Positions 1-6,822 of a stretch of 42,118 bases of DNA are shown in pieces (the first letter of the stretch is position 1; each line of letters starts with the position of its first letter). The DNA is from Prevotella sp. UBA4330 (GTDB taxonomy: Bacteria > Bacteroidota > Bacteroidia > Bacteroidales > Bacteroidaceae). The notes beneath the pieces are model-generated. The model searched no databases, was not told where the DNA came from, and saw only the letters and a program-made list of their open reading frames with translations. A program made the position numbers and the translations under genes. The stretch is taken from positions 50,389 to 92,506 of the forward strand of contig DGTS01000035.1 of NCBI GenBank assembly GCA_002394385.1. The letters run 5' to 3'.

Positions 1-111
1 AACGTTCTTAGCAAAAGAGTCAACCTGCTCAGGGAAGGTCGTCAACTTCTTCCAGTAGGGCGAGTCAACTTTTTCCGTATGGATAGGCAAATGTTAAAAA
101 ACAAGGGGTGA
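1..111 (+). CDS. Possible C-terminal end of an upstream gene (weak)
   Basis: Frame 1 is open from the window edge to a TGA at 109-111, giving 36 codons rich in Arg and Leu (for example VNLLREGRQLL near residues 7-17). The hexamer GTCAAC recurs at 19, 41, 64 and 117, so the peptide is partly repetitive (RVNLLR, RVNFFR). I do not recognise a family. It could equally be non-coding repeat DNA, because 36 open codons at a window edge are not significant alone. Confidence 0.18.
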   Translation, partial: NVLSKRVNLLREGRQLLPVGRVNFFRMDRQMLKNKG

Positions 112-143
112 AAGGAGTCAACCATATTCAGGAAAGACAAAAA

Positions 144-338
144 TGTGACTTTGTGACTTGTGACTTTGTGACATTAAGCACCTTGCCTAATTGCAAAAAT
201 GCCCTTATTATAAGTTATTATTATATATATTATATATAATATATATAATAATAAAAATCTACTCCGACTATTTCCGCACCTAATGAACCTCCTTAATGTC
301 ACAAAGTCACATGTCACAAAGTCACATGTCACAAAGTA
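144..338. repeat. Inverted TGTGAC-type repeats flanking an A/T core
   Basis: The left arm (144-175) reads TGTGACTTTGTGAC and then repeats itself. The right arm (295-338) is the reverse complement in three tandem copies of GTCACAAAGTCACAT-like sequence. The inner edges of the arms lie about 60 bp on either side of the centre of the palindrome at 215-254, so the whole region has approximate dyad symmetry. This resembles iteron or operator layouts, but no function is proven. Similar VTKSHVTKSH-coding repeats are common in Bacteroidales intergenic DNA, as far as I recall. Confidence 0.75.
215..254. repeat. Perfect 40-bp palindrome made only of A and T
   Basis: Bases 215-234 (starting TTATTATTATATAT) are exactly the reverse complement of 235-254. 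The symmetry breaks at 214 (G) and 255 (A). The element would extrude or melt easily and sits in the middle of the flanking inverted repeats. It could be an unwinding element, a protein-binding dyad or a bidirectional terminator. Confidence 0.85.
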
Positions 339-352
339 TCATTTCACATTTA

Positions 353-502
353 CTCAACTTCTTGTAGTTCGGGAGTTCGGGAGTTTCAGGAGTTCAGAAT
401 TATCAGAAGTTTCAGACAATAGTTCTCTTTTTTCTGAGGCAGAACAGGGCTTCGGAGTATTGTCTGCAACTCCCGAACTCCTTCAAACTTGAGAAAGTTG
501 AG
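353..502. repeat. Nested inverted-repeat element of about 150 bp
   Basis: Four helices nest inside one another. 353-360 (CTCAACTT) pairs with 495-502. 372-385 (GGAGTTCGGGAGTT) pairs with 468-481 over 14 perfect bases. 413-420 (CAGACAAT) pairs with 459-466. 422-426 (GTTCT) pairs with 441-445. The left side carries a 27-nt asymmetric bulge (386-412) with GGAGTTCAG-like partial repeats. On the minus strand it lies directly behind the stop codon of the AlbA_2 gene, so it could be that transcript's 3' structure, a small non-autonomous mobile element or a structured RNA. There is no U-run typical of a terminator. Confidence 0.6.
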
Positions 503-507
503 CGACT

Positions 508-1152
508 TCATTCCACAAGCGAGAAGAGAAAACATTCTTCCCGGTAAGTCCACTCGGCAATGCCAAACCGGACGAAGCGGGCCAGCAACCTGATTGCCTT
601 GTGGCGGGGCAGGCGGGCGAGCCTCACAATCTGGTTGAGCGTCGTCGAAGGGTGCTCGCGGAGCGTGGCCAGCAGGAGCGACTCGTCGTCGCTGTAGTGC
701 ATCAGGGTGCCCTGTCGCGATGATTCCTGCCGCCAGATGTCGAGATGCACTGGCGATGCCAGGATGTTCTCGTCGTTGATGCGGATATATGCGCGGCGCT
801 TGCCGTCTGTGGTCAGGGCGAAGATGGGCTTGTGGGGCGACGGTGGCACGGTGGCTATCACCACGTTGCGTCCCTCGGCATGCATGGTGTCGAAGTGGAT
901 TGAAGGTTGCGGCTCGCAATATTTGAAGGCTGCGGAGTGCATCATGAAGATTTCCTCCTCCGAACGGATGCCTGAGATGTGGCCGTCGTCGCGCACGCCT
1001 ATGAGAAGCCTTCCGCCGTTGGTATTGGCAAAGGCCGAGACGGAACGGGCCAGTTTCTCGGCGTCAGTCACCTTATATTTGAAGTCCTGCTGCTGGTGCT
1101 CGCCCTGTGCTATCAGTTGTCGCAGGTATTGTTGGTCGCTTGGAGTCTTCAT
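508..1152 (-). CDS. AlbA_2 (Schlafen-like) domain putative DNA-binding protein
   Basis: The 214-residue protein has the AlbA_2 signature. An E-x-Q-Q-x-D-F-K-like segment lies near residues 18-25. The central motif is SVSAFANTNGGRLLIGVRDDG (about 38-58), followed by a turn containing ISGI. Residues after about 150 look like a winged-helix or HTH segment (STTLNQIVRLARLPRHKAIRLL). AlbA_2 proteins are often annotated as ATP-binding or transcriptional regulators; their substrate is usually unknown. The ATG at 1152 fits the family start. A TAATTTTG box lies just upstream. The gene stands alone between repeat-rich regions and looks G+C-rich compared with the DNA to its left. Family assignment is confident, cellular role is not. 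Confidence 0.85.
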   Translation of the reverse strand: MKTPSDQQYLRQLIAQGEHQQQDFKYKVTDAEKLARSVSAFANTNGGRLLIGVRDDGHISGIRSEEEIFMMHSAAFKYCEPQPSIHFDTMHAEGRNVVIATVPPSPHKPIFALTTDGKRRAYIRINDENILASPVHLDIWRQESSRQGTLMHYSDDESLLLATLREHPSTTLNQIVRLARLPRHKAIRLLARFVRFGIAEWTYREECFLFSLVE

Positions 1153-1173
1153 TATTTACTTCATTTCCGTCTG

Positions 1174-1181
1174 CAAAATTA
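1174..1181 (-). promoter_or_regulatory. -7 box TAATTTTG for the AlbA_2 gene
   Basis: On the minus strand the sequence is TAATTTTG, matching the Bacteroidetes TAnnTTTG consensus, about 22 bp before the ATG at 1152. I see no matching TTTG at the usual distance. Confidence 0.4.
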
Positions 1182-1220
1182 CCATAAACTTTTGAAATTT
1201 GGATAACTTTACCGCCTCTC

Positions 1221-1364
1221 CACATAAAAAAGAATCGAGTTTCTTTTGTTCTGCTCTCGATTTTTCGTAACTTTTGCTTCGCCGAAGTTACAGGCACTCG
1301 GAACTGCTAAAGAAAAGTAAACATTCCTTTTGCAGTTCTCTCGTTTTTTCGTAACTTTGCACTT
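1221..1364 (+). repeat. Tandem promoter-bearing repeat, locus 1
   Basis: Two related units end at 1276 and 1359. Each holds a TTTG, exactly 19 bases, then a TAAC-TTTG box, preceded by a C-T-C-rich stretch (TTCTGCTCTCG or GCAGTTCTCTCG). The first box (1268-1276) has one extra T. Between the units lies GTAACTT...AAGTTAC (1267-1291), able to form a hairpin over the -7 box. A closely similar tandem pair lies at 30846-30955. The match between CATAAAAAAGAATCGAGTTT here and CATAAAAAGAAACAAGTTTT there shows common descent. Confidence 0.75.
1329..1359 (+). promoter_or_regulatory. Bacteroides-type promoter of tamL
   Basis: TTTG at 1329-1332, 19 bp, then TAACTTTG at 1352-1359, an exact match to the TTTG-N19-TAnnTTTG consensus. 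The ATG follows at 1368, so the message would have a very short leader or none. Confidence 0.75.
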
Positions 1365-1367
1365 GAT

Positions 1368-3590
1368 ATGAGAGAAGGACGCCTCAAAGGATGCTCACAA
1401 CTGGTTGTTGCTCTGGTCATTGCATTGATGACAGTTGCCTGCTCGACACAAAAGTTTGTGCCGGACAGGGAGTACCTGCTCTCGAAAGTGGAGGTGAAGA
1501 GCGATGTTGACGAACTGGATGCCAGCATGCTGCACCAGTATGTGCGCCAAAAGGCCAACTCGAAGTGGTTTTCCATGTTCAACGTGCCCCTCGGAACCTA
1601 TTCGCTTGCCGGACGCGACACCACGAAGTGGATAAACCGCACGCTGAAGAACATCGGTGAGAAGCCAGTGCTGTACGACAGTGTCCAGGCCAGGCTCTCA
1701 TGTCAGGACCTTATCACGGCGATGCACAACATGGGTTACATGCATGCCTCGGTGACGCTGAGCAAGAAGATTAAGGGAAAGAAACTCGCGCTGCGCTATG
1801 ACGTGCATCCGGGCGAGCCTTTTTATATTAGGAATGTGAACTATGAGATTGACGACCCCGTGATAGAGAAACTTCTCGGCCTCCGCGACTCTGCCAACTG
1901 GGGGCTGCACAAGGGTATGAAGTTCACCGTGGCTCATCTCGACAACGAGCGAAAGCGCATCACCAACCTGCTGCAGAACGAAGGCTACTACAGGTTCAAC
2001 AAAGACTTCATACGCTTCACGGCCGACTCCACGTCGTCTCTGCGCGAGGTGGACGTGACGCTGCATCTGCTCAGGTATAAGTCGCACAGCAATGCCGAGG
2101 ACACTCTCCATACAAGATATTTCATCGGCTCGGTGAAGCACACGGCGATAGGCGAGGACAGGGTGCACCTGCGGCAGAGTGTGCTCAACGACATCACGAT
2201 GATAGAGGTGGGGAAGCCATATAGCGCCAGAAACCTGCAGCGAACCTACAATAACTTCGGCAGCATGGCGGCTTTGGGATACACCAACATCAGTTTCACA
2301 GAGCGCAAAGACACGGCTCTGCTCGACTGCGTCATAAACACCAGCCGCAAGAAGCCTAACACCATCAGTTTCCAGCCAGAGGGAACCAACACCGCAGGCA
2401 ATCTGGGAGCCGCCGCATCAATTACATGGACCAACAGAAACCTCTTCCGAGGCTCTGAGCAACTGAGCATTGAGGTGAGAGGGGCATTCGAGGCAATAAC
2501 AGGACTTGAGGGCTACCAGAATCAGAACTACACCGAGTTCGGTGCCGAGGCACGTTTGGAGTTCCCACGTTTCGTGGCACCGTTCCTCTCGCGCTCCTTC
2601 CGCCGCAACTCGAGGGCGACAAGCGAACTCTCGGTGAGTTACGACATGCAGAACCGACCAGAGTTCCACCGCCGAGTGTTCTCTGCCGCTTGGAGGTATA
2701 AGTGGAGCGATGCCCATCACTTCACAACCTACCGCTTCGACCTGCTCGACCTTAACTATATCTATATGCCGTGGATTTCGCCCACGTTCAAGACCGAGTA
2801 TCTCGACAACTCAAGCAGCCGAAACGCAATATTGAGGTATAACTATGAAGACCTGTTCATCACAAAGATAGGTTTCGGACTGAACTATAACAACGGCATA
2901 CGGGCATTCCGGGCCAACATAGAGACATCGGGCAATGTGCTGAGCGCATTCTCCCACCTCTCAAAGGGCAAGAAGAACGCTGAAGGACAATACACCTTAT
3001 TTAATATAGCGTACGCGCAATACGTAAAATTCGACGTGGACTACTCGCGTGTGTGGCGCTTCGACAAGCACAACTCACTGGCCGTTCACGGCGCGCTGGG
3101 CATTGCCTATCCCTATGGCAACAGCACCGTGCTTCCGTTTGAGAAGCGCTATTTCAGCGGCGGTGCCAACTCTGTGAGAGGATGGAATGTGCGCGGGCTC
3201 GGGCCTGGCAAGTTCAAGGGCACCAACGGAGCCATCGACTTCATCAACCAGACGGGTGACCTGAAACTAGACCTCAGCGCCGAATACCGCACTTATCTGT
3301 TCTGGAAAATAGACGGAGCCGTGTTTGTCGATGCAGGCAACATCTGGACGCTTCGTGAATATGAGGAGCAGCCGGGTGGACAGTTCTCCTTCGATGAATT
3401 TTACAAGCAGATAGCAGTTGCGTATGGGGTAGGGTTCCGTCTAAACTTCGGTTATTTCATAGTGCGTTTCGACATGGGCATGAAGGCAATAAATCCTGCA
3501 TACGATACAACTGAGGAGCACTACGCCATCATTCACCCGAAACTCAGTCGCGACTTTGCCTTTCACTTCGCGGTAGGCCTTCCATTCTGA
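1368..3590 (+). CDS. tamL: TamL-type BamA/TamA-family outer-membrane lipoprotein
   Basis: The 740-residue protein starts with a lipoprotein signal: a hydrophobic stretch at 12-24 and Cys25 in VACSTQ. POTRA-like segments follow to about residue 340, and the rest is an Omp85 beta-barrel. The barrel carries the L6 signature VRGW at 603-606 (SVRGWNVRGLGPG) and ends in Phe after FHFAVGLPF, as outer-membrane barrels do. Bacteroidetes carry a lipidated TamA homologue, TamL, that works with TamB in placing envelope proteins. tamB is not visible here. The ATG at 1368 lies 9 bp behind a consensus promoter. The last 47 bp overlap the convergent lipoprotein gene. Alternatives within the Omp85 family are possible, but the lipid anchor favours TamL. 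Confidence 0.88.
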   Translation: MREGRLKGCSQLVVALVIALMTVACSTQKFVPDREYLLSKVEVKSDVDELDASMLHQYVRQKANSKWFSMFNVPLGTYSLAGRDTTKWINRTLKNIGEKPVLYDSVQARLSCQDLITAMHNMGYMHASVTLSKKIKGKKLALRYDVHPGEPFYIRNVNYEIDDPVIEKLLGLRDSANWGLHKGMKFTVAHLDNERKRITNLLQNEGYYRFNKDFIRFTADSTSSLREVDVTLHLLRYKSHSNAEDTLHTRYFIGSVKHTAIGEDRVHLRQSVLNDITMIEVGKPYSARNLQRTYNNFGSMAALGYTNISFTERKDTALLDCVINTSRKKPNTISFQPEGTNTAGNLGAAASITWTNRNLFRGSEQLSIEVRGAFEAITGLEGYQNQNYTEFGAEARLEFPRFVAPFLSRSFRRNSRATSELSVSYDMQNRPEFHRRVFSAAWRYKWSDAHHFTTYRFDLLDLNYIYMPWISPTFKTEYLDNSSSRNAILRYNYEDLFITKIGFGLNYNNGIRAFRANIETSGNVLSAFSHLSKGKKNAEGQYTLFNIAYAQYVKFDVDYSRVWRFDKHNSLAVHGALGIAYPYGNSTVLPFEKRYFSGGANSVRGWNVRGLGPGKFKGTNGAIDFINQTGDLKLDLSAEYRTYLFWKIDGAVFVDAGNIWTLREYEEQPGGQFSFDEFYKQIAVAYGVGFRLNFGYFIVRFDMGMKAINPAYDTTEEHYAIIHPKLSRDFAFHFAVGLPF

Positions 3591-4005
3591 CCTTCCAAGC
3601 CTTACCTTCTTTCACCAGCATGATGTCGAAGACACCCTCGTCAACAACGTGTCCCGTCTTGCCTATGGTGTCGGTCTCAAAGTAGTTGTTCACCCTTATC
3701 GTGGCATGGCACTGGGCATCGTCGCCGCTTACACTCTCAACCTCTACCGAAGCCTCATCCTCAAGCCCCCTCAGACTCTTGATGTCGTCCTCGCCTATTT
3801 GACTTGCCGCGAAACTAATCCATTGTTCGCTCTCCTTGGTGCAGTACTTCAGCGAGTTCTTGTACCTCAGGTTGAAATAACTCTCGGCGAAAGCCTCTGC
3901 CACATCCTCGGCATTGCTGGGATTTATCGATGAAACGAAGTCGCATGATGAACACACGAGCATTAACAATAGTGTTGCGATATGAAATTTGACGAGTCTA
4001 AGCAT
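3544..4005 (-). CDS. Small lipoprotein, NTF2/DUF4878-like
   Basis: I chose the ATG at 4005 because the protein then starts MLRLVKFHIATLLLMLVCSSC, a lipoprotein-like signal with Cys18 or Cys21 as acceptor. The upstream extension of the frame is unlike a signal peptide. The mature part has the pattern AEDVAEAFAESYFNLRYKNS... followed by alternating beta strands (CHATIRVNNYF, FDIMLVKEGKAWKVRME). That is how DUF4878/NTF2-like lipoproteins look. About 153 residues, function unknown. Its 3' end lies inside the 3' end of tamL on the other strand (47-bp overlap), so the two messages could pair. A TATCTTTG box at 4058-4065 could drive it. Confidence 0.75.
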   Translation of the reverse strand: MLRLVKFHIATLLLMLVCSSCDFVSSINPSNAEDVAEAFAESYFNLRYKNSLKYCTKESEQWISFAASQIGEDDIKSLRGLEDEASVEVESVSGDDAQCHATIRVNNYFETDTIGKTGHVVDEGVFDIMLVKEGKAWKVRMEGLPRSERQSRD

Positions 4006-4057
4006 GGTTTTTAGTCTTTGAATGTTTAAAAAACTTATATTTAGAACAAATTCAGTG

Positions 4058-4065
4058 CAAAGATA
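4058..4065 (-). promoter_or_regulatory. -7 box TATCTTTG for the small lipoprotein
   Basis: The minus strand reads TATCTTTG, matching TAnnTTTG, about 53 bp before the chosen ATG at 4005. No clear TTTG lies at the right distance. The divergent hydrolase promoter is only about 10 bp away. Confidence 0.4.
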
Positions 4066-4075
4066 GTGAAAATCT

Positions 4076-4106
4076 TTTGTACATTCTCTTTTTTTGAGTA
4101 CTTTTG
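4076..4106 (+). promoter_or_regulatory. Bacteroides-type promoter of the MBL hydrolase
   Basis: TTTG at 4076-4079, 19 bp, TACTTTTG at 4099-4106. This exact consensus match lies 19 bp before the ATG at 4126 and supports that start over the longer open frame beginning at 4066. Confidence 0.7.
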
Positions 4107-4125
4107 TATCAAAATACACACATTA

Positions 4126-4929
4126 ATGTTGAAATTCATCTCTTTTGGCAGCGGGAGCAGCGGCAATTGCTATTACCTGTTCACCGAGAATGACGGCATT
4201 CTCATAGATGCCGGCGTGGGTGTTCGCGCCCTCAAGAAATGGTTCTCGGACTTTGGCCTCTCAATGTCAAACATCCATAACATACTCGTTACGCACGACC
4301 ATGCCGACCATGTGAAATGCGTGGGGAGCCTGAGCAACGACCTGAAGGTGCCCGTATATGCCACACAACTCGTTCATGCCGGCATCGAGAAAAACTATTG
4401 CGTTAGGCAGAAGGTAAACGGTGCCAACGTAAAGTATGTGGAGAAACAAAAAACATTTGAACTAGGCGATTTCAGAGTAACACCCTTCGGCATACCTCAC
4501 GACAGTTCCGACAATGTGGGATATATGATAGAGAACAATGGAGTGACGTTCTGCCTGATGACTGATGCCGGTTGCGTGACAGACGAAATGAAAGAGTACA
4601 TCATGCGTGCCAACTACCTCGTAATTGAGGCGAACCACGACGACGAGATGCTCATGTCGGGACCTTATCCCGAACATCTGAAGGAGAGGGTGGCAAGCGA
4701 TAATGGGCACCTCTCAAACAAGTCGTGCGCCGTAGCGTTGGCAGAGAATGCCACAGAGAGACTTAGGCATGTCTGGCTGTGCCATTTGAGCGAGGAGAAC
4801 AATCATCCCGAACTAGCACGCAAGACGGTCGAGATGATTCTCGCTGGTTATGGCATTGTGGCAGGCAAGGATTTCGTGCTCGAGGTGTTAAAGCGCAAAA
4901 CACCAAGTGTGGTGTTCGATTTGACCTGA
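4126..4929 (+). CDS. MBL-fold metallo-hydrolase, YycJ/WalJ-like
   Basis: With the ATG at 4126 the protein has 267 residues and begins MLKFISFGSGSSGNCYYL, the typical opening of the YycJ/WalJ branch. The metal-binding motif THDHADH is at 56-62. Further likely ligands are the His in GIPHDSSDN, the Asp in LMTDAG and the His near the end in LCHLSEENNHPE. WalJ-type enzymes are exonuclease-like hydrolases linked to DNA repair or cell-wall control in Firmicutes; the role in Bacteroidetes is less clear. The gene has its own promoter and is followed by a gap of about 150 bp before rpmB. The fold is certain, the substrate is not. Confidence 0.85.
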   Translation: MLKFISFGSGSSGNCYYLFTENDGILIDAGVGVRALKKWFSDFGLSMSNIHNILVTHDHADHVKCVGSLSNDLKVPVYATQLVHAGIEKNYCVRQKVNGANVKYVEKQKTFELGDFRVTPFGIPHDSSDNVGYMIENNGVTFCLMTDAGCVTDEMKEYIMRANYLVIEANHDDEMLMSGPYPEHLKERVASDNGHLSNKSCAVALAENATERLRHVWLCHLSEENNHPELARKTVEMILAGYGIVAGKDFVLEVLKRKTPSVVFDLT

Positions 4930-5006
4930 AAAAACGGTTTTTGTCATGTTCCGAATCGCTTAAACTCAAAAAAAAACTTAATTGCCAATATTAATAAAAG
5001 AAATAT

Positions 5007-5037
5007 TTTGTTAATTCGGGAAAAGTTTGTAATTTTG
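5007..5037 (+). promoter_or_regulatory. Promoter of the rpmB operon
   Basis: TTTG at 5007-5010, 19 bp, TAATTTTG at 5030-5037. The leader to the ATG at 5086 is about 45 nt and A-rich, as is common for strongly expressed Bacteroidetes genes. Confidence 0.7.
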
Positions 5038-5085
5038 CACCCTGTTTGGAATAAGTATCAAAAAATCAGAAAAAAGTAGATAGAA

Positions 5086-5349
5086 ATGTCGAAGATTTGT
5101 CAGATTACGGGAAAGAAAGCGCAGATTGGCAACAACGTTTCCCACTCAAAGCATCGCACAAAGCGTAGTTTTGATGTAAACCTGTTCAGCAAGAAGTTCT
5201 ACTATGTAGAGGAGAGTTGCTGGATAAGCCTTAAGATAAGCGCAGCAGGCTTGCGCCTAATTAACAAAATTGGTCTCGATGCCGCTCTTAAGCAGGCAGT
5301 TGCCAAAGGATACTGTGACTGGAAGGACATTAAAGTTATAGGAGAATAA
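5086..5349 (+). CDS. rpmB: 50S ribosomal protein L28
   Basis: The 87 residues match bacterial L28 throughout: SKICQITGKKAQIGNNVSHS at the start, then KRSFDVNL and a conserved tail (AAGLRLINKIG). Only one Cys is present (residue 5), so this is the form without a zinc ribbon. It is the first gene of a three-gene ribosomal unit with rpmG 5 bp downstream. The promoter at 5007-5037 likely drives the whole unit. Confidence 0.97.
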   Translation: MSKICQITGKKAQIGNNVSHSKHRTKRSFDVNLFSKKFYYVEESCWISLKISAAGLRLINKIGLDAALKQAVAKGYCDWKDIKVIGE

Positions 5350-5354
5350 TCATC

Positions 5355-5543
5355 ATGGCAAAGAAAGCAAAAGGCAATAGAGTACAGGTTATACTTGAAT
5401 GCACTGAGATGAAGAATAGCGGTCTGCCAGGTACAAGCCGCTATATCACCACAAAGAACCGCAAGAATACACCTGAGCGCATGGAGTTGAAGAAATACAA
5501 CCCCATTCTCAAGCGTATGACTGTACATAAGGAAATTAAATAA
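5355..5543 (+). CDS. rpmG: 50S ribosomal protein L33
   Basis: A 62-residue L33 (MAKKAKGNRVQVILECTEMK..., then TTKNRKNTPERMELKKYNP). The usual pair of CxxC motifs is missing, so it is the zinc-free form, as for its neighbour L28. It lies 5 bp after rpmB and 16 bp before the DUF4295 gene, in the order usual for Bacteroidetes. Confidence 0.97.
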   Translation: MAKKAKGNRVQVILECTEMKNSGLPGTSRYITTKNRKNTPERMELKKYNPILKRMTVHKEIK

Positions 5544-5559
5544 TAAATAAAGAAAAGAA

Positions 5560-5718
5560 ATGGCAAAGAAAACTGTCGCAACCCTCCATGAAGGTTCTAA
5601 GGACGGGCGTGCATACACAAAGGTTATAAAGATGGAGAGAAGCCCCAAGACAGGCGCTTACATCTTTAACGAGCAGATGGTTCCTAACGAGGCTGTTAAG
5701 GATTTCTTTAAGAACTAA
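5560..5718 (+). CDS. DUF4295 small basic protein next to L33
   Basis: An ATG at 5560 opens a 52-codon frame ending at TAA 5716-5718. The protein begins MAKKTVATLHEGSKDGRAYT and continues KVIKMERSPKTGAYIFNEQ, which is the DUF4295 family found directly behind rpmG in Bacteroidetes. It is small and basic, so a ribosome-associated role is plausible but is inference from position. The unit ends at the hairpin at 5743-5778. Confidence 0.93.
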   Translation: MAKKTVATLHEGSKDGRAYTKVIKMERSPKTGAYIFNEQMVPNEAVKDFFKN

Positions 5719-5742
5719 TTTTCTTATACTCACTATAGAATT

Positions 5743-5778
5743 AAGCCGCAATACATTCATGTGTTGCGGCTTGTTTTT
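5743..5778 (+). terminator. Strong intrinsic terminator of the rpmB operon
   Basis: AAGCCGCAA at 5743-5751 pairs perfectly with TTGCGGCTT at 5764-5772. ACA and TGT inside extend the stem to about 13 pairs with one T-G wobble, around a TTCA loop. GTTTTT follows at 5773-5778. Confidence 0.9.
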
Positions 5779-5810
5779 ATGCCCGTTTGCTAATAAAAAC
5801 AATTCATAGA

Positions 5811-5842
5811 TTTGCTATTGTGAAAGATTTGATGTAATTTTG
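5811..5842 (+). promoter_or_regulatory. Promoter of the ftsY operon
   Basis: TTTG at 5811-5814, 20 bp, TAATTTTG at 5835-5842, with the ATG at 5860. It fits the consensus and gives a leader of about 10 nt. Confidence 0.65.
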
Positions 5843-5859
5843 TACGCAAAATAGATATT

Positions 5860-6816
5860 ATGGGTATTTTCGGATTATTTAATAAAAAGAAGAAAGAGAC
5901 GCTCGACAAGGGGCTGGAAAAGACAAAGGAGAGCGTGTTCTCAAAATTGGCGCGTGCCGTAGCAGGCAAGTCGAAGGTTGACGACGACGTTCTCGATAAT
6001 CTTGAGGAGGTGCTTATTACAAGTGATGTCGGCGTTGACACCACGTTGAAGATAATTGAGAAAATAGAGACCAGGGTGGCGCGAGACAAATATGTCTCGA
6101 CATCCGAACTGAACGGCATATTGCGTGAGGAAATAGCCGACCTCTTGGCGGAGAACAACACCGAGGACAACGACAACTGGGACCTGCCTGCCGACCATAA
6201 ACCATACGTTATACTGGTCGTGGGAGTGAATGGAGTGGGCAAGACCACCACCATTGGCAAACTTGCCTATCAGTTCAAGAATGCCGGCAAGAAAGTGTAT
6301 CTCGGTGCAGCCGATACCTTCAGGGCGGCGGCAGTAGAGCAGTTGTGCATCTGGGGAGAGCGCGTGGGATGCCCCGTAATAAAGCAAAAGATGGGAAGCG
6401 ACCCTGCTTCTGTTGCCTTCGACACACTGAGTTCCGCTAAGGCAAACGGTGCAGATGTGGTACTCATCGACACCGCGGGCCGTCTTCACAACAAGGTGGG
6501 GCTCATGAACGAGTTGAAGAAGATAAAGGATGTCATGAAAAAGGTGGTGCCCGATGCGCCCGACGAGGTGATGCTCGTCCTTGATGGCAGTACTGGTCAG
6601 AACGCTTTTGAGCAGGCGAAACAGTTTGCTGCCGTGACACAAATAACGAGTCTCGCTATAACCAAACTCGACGGCACGGCTAAAGGCGGTGTGGTTATAG
6701 GCATCAGCGACCAACTAAAGGTGCCGGTGAAGTACATCGGCCTTGGTGAGGGCATGGAAGACCTCCAACTTTTCAACAGACGCCAGTTCGTTGATTCTCT
6801 TTTCAGCAACAATTAA
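5860..6816 (+). CDS. ftsY: Signal recognition particle receptor FtsY
   Basis: The 318-residue GTPase has a short basic N-terminus (MGIFGLFNKKKKETL) in place of the long acidic A domain of E. coli FtsY. Then come the N domain and the G domain with VVGVNGVGKTTTIGKLA (about 118-134), the insertion-box motif DTFRAAAVEQL, DTAGRLHNK and TKLDGTAKGG. FtsY docks ribosome-SRP complexes at the inner membrane for co-translational insertion. It is the first gene of an operon with rimO 6 bp downstream. Length and motifs fit the short-A-domain FtsY usual in this phylum. Confidence 0.97.
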   Translation: MGIFGLFNKKKKETLDKGLEKTKESVFSKLARAVAGKSKVDDDVLDNLEEVLITSDVGVDTTLKIIEKIETRVARDKYVSTSELNGILREEIADLLAENNTEDNDNWDLPADHKPYVILVVGVNGVGKTTTIGKLAYQFKNAGKKVYLGAADTFRAAAVEQLCIWGERVGCPVIKQKMGSDPASVAFDTLSSAKANGADVVLIDTAGRLHNKVGLMNELKKIKDVMKKVVPDAPDEVMLVLDGSTGQNAFEQAKQFAAVTQITSLAITKLDGTAKGGVVIGISDQLKVPVKYIGLGEGMEDLQLFNRRQFVDSLFSNN

Positions 6817-6822
6817 ATCGGA

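Noticed and set aside
283..492. 69-codon frame with VTKSHVTKSHVTK at its start
   Set aside because: It merely translates the GTCACAAA repeat and the nested inverted repeat; no start context or family is visible.
386..919. Long minus-strand frame (177 codons) overlapping the AlbA_2 gene
   Set aside because: It is a shadow of the AlbA_2 gene in another frame, Pro/Arg/His-rich without a domain.
5941..6714. 257-codon minus-strand frame opposite ftsY
   Set aside because: Antisense shadow of a highly conserved GTPase gene; no recognisable motif.
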